Shown in pieces: positions 14,398 through 19,378 of a stretch of DNA of 19,378 bases. The stretch is from Microbacteriaceae bacterium. GTDB taxonomy: Bacteria; Actinomycetota; Actinomycetes; Actinomycetales; Microbacteriaceae. Made by a program: the position numbers and the translations under genes. The DNA is taken from contig JAKONM010000284.1 of NCBI GenBank assembly GCA_022701925.1, positions 1 through 19,378 of the forward strand, given 5' to 3'. Below the pieces are notes generated by a model that saw only the letters and a list, made by a program, of their open reading frames with translations, had not been told where the DNA came from and ran no database searches. Position 1 is the stretch's first letter. Each line of letters begins with the position of its first letter.

Positions 14398-15558
14398 TCA
14401 GGCGGTGGCGGCGGGGACCGCCTGCTCCTGCTCGCGTCCCGAGCCGGCGGCCTCGTCCTGCGGGCCGGTCGGCGGCACGGGTGCGTCCCGCCACTGCCGC
14501 GACGCCAGGTAGGAGATCGCGCTGTTCGCCGCGGCGGCGACCGGCACGGCGAACAGCGCGCCGACGATGCCCGCCAGCACGGAGCCGCTGGCGACCGCGA
14601 GCACGACCGCGATCGGGTGCAGGCGCACGGCGCCGCCCATCAGCAGCGGGTGCAGCACGTGGCTCTCCACCTGGTTGACCAGCAGCACGCCCGCCAGCAT
14701 CAGCAGCGCGGGCACGGGGCCGTTGTAGGCCAGCGCGACCAGCACCGCGACCGATCCCGCGGTGATCGAGCCGATGATCGGGATGAAGGCGCCGAGGAAC
14801 ACCAGCACGCCGATGGGCACGGCGAAGGGCACCTGCAGGATCGCGGCGATGACCCCCACGCCGATGCCGTCGGTCAGCGCCACGACCACCTGCACGCGCG
14901 AGTACTCGCCGATGGAGCGCCACGCGGCGCCGCCCGCGCCGTCGACGGCCGCGCGGGCCCGCACGGGCACGAGGCGCAGCACCCAGCGCCAGATGCGCGG
15001 GGCGTCGATCAGCAGGAACAGGGTCAGGAACAGCGTCAGCAGCAGGCCGATGACCAGGTGCCCGGCGGCGTCGGCGCCGGTCAGCGCGCCCGAGAGGATC
15101 TTGCTGCTGTTGCTCCGCAGCGCGGACTCCGCCGACGTGACCGCGTCGGACACCTGCGCCTGCGTGATGCTGAAGGGCGGACCCTGCAGGAAGGCCAGCA
15201 GCTGCCGGTAGCTGCGCAGCACGTGGCTGACGAAGTCGCCGGAGCCGGCACGCACGGTCAGCACCACCAGCGCGACCAGCCCGGCCGCGGCGACGATCAG
15301 GCCGAGGAAGGGCACCAGCACCGCGACGGCCTTCGGCGCACGGGTCGCGATGCGCCGCCGCACGGGCCACAGCAGCCCGGTCAGCAGCAGGGCGATCACG
15401 ATCGGGATCGTCACCTCGCGCAGCGTCACCAGCAGGGCCAGGACGGCCAGCCCCAGCACGCCCAGGCCGATCAGCGGCCAGGACCACGCGCCGGCGATCC
15501 AGACGCCCGGGGGCACCGCCGCCGTCACCCGTTCCCGCACGCTGGTGCTGCTGCCCAT
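14398..15558 (-). CDS. AI-2E family transporter (TqsA/PerM-like permease)
   Basis: The 386-residue integral membrane protein has about 7-8 hydrophobic segments: two near 28-66, one at 78-101, one at 165-185, and a group from 225 to 345. A soluble loop (103-164) sits between the third and fourth, as in this family. The signatures are VPIGVLVFLGAFIPIIGSITAG (248-268, split by a helix break at the prolines) and NQVESHVLHPLLMGGAVRLHP (295-315). Members export small molecules; autoinducer-2 transport is proven for few, and others act as ion antiporters, so the substrate is open. I chose the ATG at 15558 because GGAGG lies 6 nt before it; the frame extends upstream as low-complexity Arg-rich sequence. 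The C-terminal tail is acidic and hydrophilic. Confidence 0.9.
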   Translation of the reverse strand: MGSSTSVRERVTAAVPPGVWIAGAWSWPLIGLGVLGLAVLALLVTLREVTIPIVIALLLTGLLWPVRRRIATRAPKAVAVLVPFLGLIVAAAGLVALVVLTVRAGSGDFVSHVLRSYRQLLAFLQGPPFSITQAQVSDAVTSAESALRSNSSKILSGALTGADAAGHLVIGLLLTLFLTLFLLIDAPRIWRWVLRLVPVRARAAVDGAGGAAWRSIGEYSRVQVVVALTDGIGVGVIAAILQVPFAVPIGVLVFLGAFIPIIGSITAGSVAVLVALAYNGPVPALLMLAGVLLVNQVESHVLHPLLMGGAVRLHPIAVVLAVASGSVLAGIVGALFAVPVAAAANSAISYLASRQWRDAPVPPTGPQDEAAGSGREQEQAVPAATA

Positions 15559-15564
15559 GCCCGG

Positions 15565-15569
15565 CCTCC
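15565..15569 (-). promoter_or_regulatory. Ribosome binding site of the AI-2E transporter
   Basis: GGAGG on the - strand, 6 nt before the ATG at 15558. It decides this start over the ATG at 15663, which has no such site. Confidence 0.65.
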
Positions 15570-15696
15570 AGACCCGCACCCGTGTGCGCACTCGGATCGT
15601 GGTCCGCGCGCCGTGCGGCGGCGATCCCCAGAACGCGGCCCGCAGGTCGGTCCCGAGCATCCTCGCCCCGCCCCGCTGAGCCTCGGCCCGGACCGC

Positions 15697-15734
15697 CCGC
15701 CACCGTGCTCCGGGGGCCCGGAGCACGGTGGCGG
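15697..15734. repeat. Perfect 18-bp palindrome in a divergent intergenic region
   Basis: Arms 15697-15714 and 15717-15734 are exactly complementary with two central bases. There is no T-tract on either side. It lies in the 222-bp gap between the divergent transporter and small membrane protein genes, 34 bp before the -10 box at 15769, where a terminator for either gene is not expected. It may be an operator for a dimeric regulator, a cruciform-forming site or a dispersed repeat. I see nothing else in this gap beyond the RBS and the -10 box. Confidence 0.75.
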
Positions 15735-15768
15735 CCCGCCGTGCGTCACGGATCGGGGACGGCAGGGC

Positions 15769-15774
15769 TATGGT
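15769..15774 (+). promoter_or_regulatory. -10 hexamer of the small membrane protein gene (leaderless)
   Basis: TATGGT is followed by 6 nt and the ATG at 15781. Confidence 0.55.
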
Positions 15775-15780
15775 GCGGCG

Positions 15781-15969
15781 ATGGACGTGCTGGGCTGGGC
15801 GGTGCTGATCGTCGGAGCAGCGGCGGTGGTGTTCGCGGGCGACCTGCTGCTGAAGCGGTTCTTCGGCGGGGGCCGCGACGTCGCGGCCCACGAGGCCGCC
15901 GACGCGCAGGCGCACCAGCAGGCGGTGCGCGGCCAGATGAACGGTGGCGGGTTCGGCCCGCAGGGCTGA
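15781..15969 (+). CDS. 62-residue single-pass membrane protein
   Basis: The protein has an N-terminal membrane helix at about 4-24 (from LGWAVLIVGAAAVVFAGDLLL), then KRFFGGG and a soluble tail rich in Ala, His, Gln and Gly (AAHEAADAQAHQQAV). No family is recognised. Support comes from a -10 hexamer at exact leaderless spacing, a sensible membrane-protein layout, and an end 15 bp from the convergent hydrolase stop, which fills the space neatly. It is too short to be sure of. Confidence 0.6.
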   Translation: MDVLGWAVLIVGAAAVVFAGDLLLKRFFGGGRDVAAHEAADAQAHQQAVRGQMNGGGFGPQG

Positions 15970-15984
15970 CCGGCGCCCGCCGCC

Positions 15985-16767
15985 TCAGGAGCGGGTCAGG
16001 AACTCCAGCGCCCCGGAGCGGAACGCGCGCGCCGTCGGGGCGTTGAAGTGGTCCCGCCCCGGGATCCGCAGGAACTCGCCGCGCGGGGTCGCGGCCGCCA
16101 GGCGCTCGGAGGCCTCCAGGATCGGGTCCTCCGTGCCCGCGGCGAACAGCACCGCCTGCTGCGGCGGGCGGGCGGGGTCCGGCTGCGGCCCGCCCCGCAT
16201 GCCCTCGACCAGCGCGACCAGCGCGGCCAGGTCGTTGCCCGGGGTGCGTCCCGCCATCGTCAGGTACGCCTGCGTCAGGCGGTCCGACACCGGCGTGCCG
16301 TCCCGGATCAGGGCCGTCGCCTGGTCGACCCGGAACCGGATCAGCGGGTCGCCGTCCGGGATCCCGCCCAGCACGGCCCGGGTGATGGCGACGGGATCCT
16401 CGACCGCCGCGTGCCAGCCGACCCGCGCGCCCAGCGAGTAGCCGACCCATGCCGCCTCGTGGATCAGGTGGGCGTCGAGCAACGCCCGCACGTCGGCGAC
16501 CAGCCGCGGCATCGAGTACGCCGCCGGGTCGTGCGGCTTGCCGCTGGCGCCGTGCCCCCGCTGATCGACCGCGATCACCCGGAAGCCCGCCCGGTGCAGC
16601 TCGCGCACCCAGCCGGTGGCGACGAAGTTCGCGTAGGCGCTGGAGGCGAAGCCGTGCACGGCCAGCACGACGGGGCCGTCCGGGTCGCCGAGGTCGTAGG
16701 TGGCGATCGGCACCCCGTCCGCCGCCATCACGGACTGCGACTGCGGGGGCGGCGGCAGCAGGTCCAC
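15985..16767 (-). CDS. Alpha/beta-fold hydrolase
   Basis: The 260-residue protein has a full catalytic triad layout: oxyanion-side HGF (38-40) in LAVHGFASS, nucleophile elbow GYSLG (109-113, Ser111), likely acid Asp214 in GTEDPI, and His240 in GRDHFNAP. VIAVDQRGHGASGKP (64-78) is typical of the esterase/epoxide hydrolase-like group. The substrate is unknown, and no signal peptide is seen. I chose the GTG at 16767 (MDLLPPPPQ), since the frame upstream runs inside the CDF gene and is low-complexity. CAGGAT lies 6 nt before this GTG. It follows the CDF stop by 26 nt. Confidence 0.87.
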   Translation of the reverse strand: MDLLPPPPQSQSVMAADGVPIATYDLGDPDGPVVLAVHGFASSAYANFVATGWVRELHRAGFRVIAVDQRGHGASGKPHDPAAYSMPRLVADVRALLDAHLIHEAAWVGYSLGARVGWHAAVEDPVAITRAVLGGIPDGDPLIRFRVDQATALIRDGTPVSDRLTQAYLTMAGRTPGNDLAALVALVEGMRGGPQPDPARPPQQAVLFAAGTEDPILEASERLAAATPRGEFLRIPGRDHFNAPTARAFRSGALEFLTRS

Positions 16768-16773
16768 GCGGCG

Positions 16774-16779
16774 ATCCTG
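16774..16779 (-). promoter_or_regulatory. -10-like hexamer before the hydrolase gene
   Basis: CAGGAT on the - strand, 6 nt, then the GTG at 16767. The first base departs from TAnnnT, as at 4085-4090. Read-through from the CDF gene is the alternative. Confidence 0.35.
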
Positions 16780-16793
16780 CCGGACGCGGCGGG

Positions 16794-17702
16794 TCAGACG
16801 TGGGTGCCGGGCTCGTGGTCCGTGTGCGCCGGCGGCTCCAGCTGGAACGTGGAGTGCTCGAACCGCACGGCGAAGTGCTCCGCCGCGCACCGCTGCAGCG
16901 CGTCCAGCACCGCCGGCGCGTGCCCGTCGCGGAAGCACCCGGCCTCCACGACCACGTGCGCCGACAGCACCGGCAGGGCGGAGGAGATGCGGGTGGCGTG
17001 CAGGTCGTGCACCGCCAGCACGTGCGGCTGCGACAGCAGGTGCCCGCGCAGGTCCTCGACGTCGAGCCCCCGGGGCACGGACTCGAGCAGCACGTCGACG
17101 GCGTCGCGCAGCAGCAGCAGCGAGCGCGGCAGGATGATCGCGCCCACGACCAGCGCCGCGACGGCGTCGGCGCGCGTCCAGCCCGTCAGAGCGATGACGG
17201 CGCCGGCCGCCAGCACGCCGATCGAGCCGACGGCGTCGGCCGCCACCTCCAGGAACGCGGCCCGCGTGTTCAGGTCGTGGGAGCGGTGGCGCAGCAGCAC
17301 GGCACCGGCGGCCAGGTTGCCGACCAGGCCCAGCGCGCCGAAGAGCAGCAGCCCGCCGCCCGCGACCTCCGGCGGGTCCGCCAGGCGCTGCACCGCCTCC
17401 ACCAGCACCACGACGCCGACGCCGAGCAGCACGGCGGCCTGCAGGGTCGCGCCCAGCACCTCGGCCCGCGCCCAGCCCCAGCTGCGTCGTGCGGTCGCGG
17501 GCCGGAGGGCCAGCCGGGACGCCGTCAGCGCGACCGCCAGGCCCAGGGCGTCGGTGAGCATGTGGGCGGCGTCGACCAGCAGCGCCAGGCTACCGGTGAC
17601 GACCGCGCCGACGACCTGCACGCCGAGCAGCCCGCAGGTGATGGCGAAGGCCGTGCCGATGGCGCGCCGAGGGGCCTCGCCGCCGTGCGCGTGGTCGTGC
17701 AC
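16794..17702 (-). CDS. Cation diffusion facilitator, divalent metal exporter
   Basis: CDF proteins export Zn(II) and similar ions in exchange for protons. The 302 residues show a His-containing start (MHDHAHGG), six membrane helices between about 16 and 207, and a C-terminal cytoplasmic metal-sensing domain (about 210-290) with HDLHATRIS. The transport site reads DAAHMLTD in helix 2 (His47, Asp51) and LEVAADAVGS in helix 5 (Glu152, Asp156). The usual HxxxD of Zn carriers in helix 5 is ExxxD here, which may alter ion choice. The GTG start is supported by GGAGGTGA just upstream. A loop with extra histidines and the His/Asp-rich tail (HTDHEPGTHV) may bind metal. Confidence 0.93.
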   Translation of the reverse strand: MHDHAHGGEAPRRAIGTAFAITCGLLGVQVVGAVVTGSLALLVDAAHMLTDALGLAVALTASRLALRPATARRSWGWARAEVLGATLQAAVLLGVGVVVLVEAVQRLADPPEVAGGGLLLFGALGLVGNLAAGAVLLRHRSHDLNTRAAFLEVAADAVGSIGVLAAGAVIALTGWTRADAVAALVVGAIILPRSLLLLRDAVDVLLESVPRGLDVEDLRGHLLSQPHVLAVHDLHATRISSALPVLSAHVVVEAGCFRDGHAPAVLDALQRCAAEHFAVRFEHSTFQLEPPAHTDHEPGTHV

Positions 17703-17705
17703 CCG

Positions 17706-17713
17706 TCACCTCC
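17706..17713 (-). promoter_or_regulatory. Strong ribosome binding site of the CDF gene
   Basis: GGAGGTGA on the - strand matches the anti-Shine-Dalgarno completely; its GGAGG core lies 6 nt before the GTG at 17702. This is the strongest site in the window and shows the CDF mRNA has a true leader, unlike many neighbours. Confidence 0.7.
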
Positions 17714-17743
17714 GTGCAGCCAGTCTGCCTGCTGGAACGGAAC

Positions 17744-17782
17744 GACCCCGGACGCTGGATGGGGGATCCAGCGCCCGGGGTC
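17744..17782 (-). terminator. Long hairpin between purF and the CDF gene
   Basis: Arms 17744-17760 and 17766-17782 pair over 17 bp with one A/C mismatch and a 5-nt loop. On the - strand the stem is followed by GTTCCGTTCC, a weak T-rich tail. This fits an intrinsic terminator for purF. It could instead be an attenuator in the CDF leader, since it lies 42 nt before the GTG. Confidence 0.55.
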
Positions 17783-17920
17783 CTCATCCGGGAGACCGCC
17801 GCGCGACTCGCGGGGAAGTGGACGCGCACCCGTCCGTCAAGGGGGGTCGGGACGGGGTGAGCGGTCGTAGCGGGTACTACCGGCGGTGGGTGCCGCCGTG
17901 CATCACTGTACGGCAGGTGT

Positions 17921-17942
17921 GGACAGAACGACCTGTCTGTCC
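17921..17942 (-). terminator. Small hairpin after purF
   Basis: GGACAGA (17921-17927) pairs with TCTGTCC (17936-17942) around an 8-nt loop, 28 bp after the purF stop. There is no T-tract. It may protect the mRNA end. The rest of the 268-bp gap shows no gene and no riboswitch I can support. Confidence 0.3.
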
Positions 17943-17970
17943 GCAGATCCGGCCCTCCCCAGTGCGGGGG

Positions 17971-19378
17971 TCAGCTGAACTGGTTCGCCTCGACCCAGCG
18001 CAGGTAGTCCGCGTCGACCGTGCCGGTCACGTACTCGCCCGTGAAGCAGCTCATCTCCAGGTCGGTCACGCCCGAGCCGTCGACGATCGCGTCGCGCATG
18101 TCGGCGACCTCCTGGTAGATCAGGTGGTCGGCGCCGATCTCGTGCGCCACCTCCGGGATCCTGCGGCCGGAGGCCACCAGCTCGCGCCGCGACGGCATGT
18201 TGATGCCGTACACGTGGGGGTACCGCACGGGCGGGGCGGCGGAGGCGAACGTGACGGAGTTCGCCCCGGCGGTGCGCGCCATGTCGACGATCTCCCTGCT
18301 GGTCGTGCCGCGGACGATCGAGTCGTCGACGATCAGCACGTTCTTGCCGCGGAACTCCGTGCCCAGCGCGTTCAGCTTCTGCCGCACGCTCTTCTTGCGC
18401 ACCGCCTGCCCCGGCATGATGAAGGTGCGGCCCACGTAGCGGTTCTTGTAGAACCCCTCCCGGTAGGTGATGCCCAGCCGCTGCGCCAGCTGCATCGCGG
18501 ACGGCCGCGAGGAGTCGGGGATCGGCATCACCACGTCGATGTCGCCGAGCGGCGCGTACGCCTTCACCGTGTCCGCCAGCCGGTCGCCCAGGCGCAGACG
18601 GGCGTCGTAGACCGAGATGCCCGACATGGTCGAGTCGGGGCGGGCCAGGTACACGTACTCGAAGGCGCACGGCACCAGCCGGGGGCGCTCCGCGCACTGC
18701 TGGATGTGCAGCTCGCCGTCCGGGGTGATGAACACGGCCTCGCCGGGGGCGACGTCGCGCACGACCTCGTAGCCGTTCGCCTCCAGCACCAGCGACTCGC
18801 TGGCGACCATCCACTCGTCGCGGTGCACGCCGTGCAGCTGCTCGAACGAGCGGCGGCCCAGGGTCAGCGGGCGGATGCCGTACGGGTCGCGGAAGGCCAG
18901 CAGGCCGCGGCCGGCGATCAGCGCGATGGCGGCGTAGCTGCCCTCCACCCGCTCGTGCACGCGGCGCACGGCCGTGAACACGTCGTCCGGCTCCAGCTCG
19001 GTGCCGTTCAGCTCGGCCTGCAGCTCGTTCGCCAGCACGTTGACCAGCAGCTCGGTGTCGCTGTCGCTGTTCAGGTGACGGCGGTCGACGTGGAACAGGT
19101 CGGCCGTCAGCTCGCGCACGTTCGTGAGGTTGCCGTTGTGCACCAGCACGATGCCGTAGGGCGCGTTCACGTAGAACGGCTGCGCCTCCTGCTCGCTGGC
19201 CGCGCTGCCGCGGGTCGCGTACCGCACGTGGCCGAGCCCCGTGTTGCCGAGCAGCGAGCGCATGTCGCGGGTGCGGTACGCCTCGCGCACCTGGCCGCGG
19301 GCCTTGACCATGTGGAACGGGCCGCCGTCGTCGGTGACCAGGCCCGTGGAGTCCTGACCGCGGTGCTGCAGCAGCAGC
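17971..19378 (-). CDS. purF: Amidophosphoribosyltransferase (5' end outside the window)
   Basis: PurF makes phosphoribosylamine from PRPP and glutamine, the committed step of purine synthesis. The visible part begins inside the glutaminase domain at LLLQHRGQDSTGL, so the N-terminal catalytic Cys lies beyond 19378. GLGHVRYAT, EAQPFYVNAPYGIVLVHNGNLTN and AFRDPYGIRPL follow, then the phosphoribosyltransferase half with CAFEYVYLARPDS, FYKNRYVGRTFIMPGQ and the PRPP loop VLIVDDSIVRGTTS. It resembles E. coli/Pseudomonas PurF, which lacks an iron-sulfur cluster. Two positions that are Cys in the B. subtilis/actinobacterial cluster type are His (codon 18214-18216, PHVYGIN) and Glu (18055-18057, before MSCFTGEY). 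The internal ATG at 19311 is not the start. Confidence 0.96.
   Translation of the reverse strand, partial: LLLQHRGQDSTGLVTDDGGPFHMVKARGQVREAYRTRDMRSLLGNTGLGHVRYATRGSAASEQEAQPFYVNAPYGIVLVHNGNLTNVRELTADLFHVDRRHLNSDSDTELLVNVLANELQAELNGTELEPDDVFTAVRRVHERVEGSYAAIALIAGRGLLAFRDPYGIRPLTLGRRSFEQLHGVHRDEWMVASESLVLEANGYEVVRDVAPGEAVFITPDGELHIQQCAERPRLVPCAFEYVYLARPDSTMSGISVYDARLRLGDRLADTVKAYAPLGDIDVVMPIPDSSRPSAMQLAQRLGITYREGFYKNRYVGRTFIMPGQAVRKKSVRQKLNALGTEFRGKNVLIVDDSIVRGTTSREIVDMARTAGANSVTFASAAPPVRYPHVYGINMPSRRELVASGRRIPEVAHEIGADHLIYQEVADMRDAIVDGSGVTDLEMSCFTGEYVTGTVDADYLRWVEANQFS

Noticed and set aside
16768..16938. An N-terminal extension of the alpha/beta hydrolase
   Set aside because: It overlaps the CDF coding end out of frame and is Arg/Ala-rich. 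The GTG at 16767 has a -10-like hexamer at the usual spacing.
17703..17970. Metal riboswitch before the CDF gene
   Set aside because: Hairpins are present, but I could not see the conserved core of any known class.
1..19378. CRISPR arrays, prophage, IS elements, tRNA or rRNA genes, defence systems
   Set aside because: None found on reading: no regularly spaced repeats, transposase or phage motifs, or recognisable RNA genes.

Overview
The window is a chromosomal segment of a very high-GC bacterium, most likely an actinomycete. The basis is the strong G/C bias at codon third positions, frequent GTG starts, actinobacterial-looking PurA and PurC sequences, a small sterol-carrier-like protein beside a purine gene, and many start codons that sit about 6 nt after a -10-like hexamer, as in leaderless actinobacterial transcripts. 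I cannot fix the genus. The content is housekeeping, dominated by de novo purine synthesis. I see no prophage, IS element, CRISPR array, tRNA or rRNA. There is no gene-free stretch longer than 300 bases; the two longest (15559-15780 and 17703-17970) are described in the entries.

Layout. On the + strand, positions 1-1800 carry a hairpin/T-tract terminator, purA with a damaged 5' end, and a monofunctional chorismate mutase. On the - strand, 1795-6427 carries (in transcription order) purL, a one-pass membrane protein and a cytoplasmic Hanks-type kinase fused to a GAF domain. Positions 6579-7935 (+) hold a medium-chain reductase and a coupled Ddn-like short protein. Positions 7938-9489 are a divergent TetR regulator and NAD(P)-binding epimerase-like gene sharing an operator-like region. 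Positions 9546-13663 (-) run purD, purC, a two-domain VOC protein, purS, purQ. Positions 13720-14387 (+) hold the SCP-like gene and a small membrane protein. Positions 14398-15558 (-) encode an AI-2E family transporter. Positions 15781-15969 (+) encode a 62-residue membrane protein. Positions 15985-19378 (-) run purF (cut by the window edge), a CDF metal exporter and an alpha/beta hydrolase.

How the genes work together. PurF commits PRPP to the pathway, PurD makes GAR, PurL+PurQ+PurS form the three-part FGAM synthase, PurC makes SAICAR, and PurA opens the AMP branch from IMP. purM, purN/T, purE/K, purB and purH are not in the window. The pur genes are spread over several transcription units with unrelated genes between them; purD/purC and purS/purQ are joined by 4-nt start/stop overlaps.

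Items most worth a second look: the loss of the GDEGKGK nucleotide-binding loop and the frameshift in purA; a fully paired 89-nt three-arm palindromic element after purC that has an alternative pairing; the repeated -10/N6/start geometry at many genes; a PurF that looks like the cluster-free E. coli class; and the TetR/epimerase operator.
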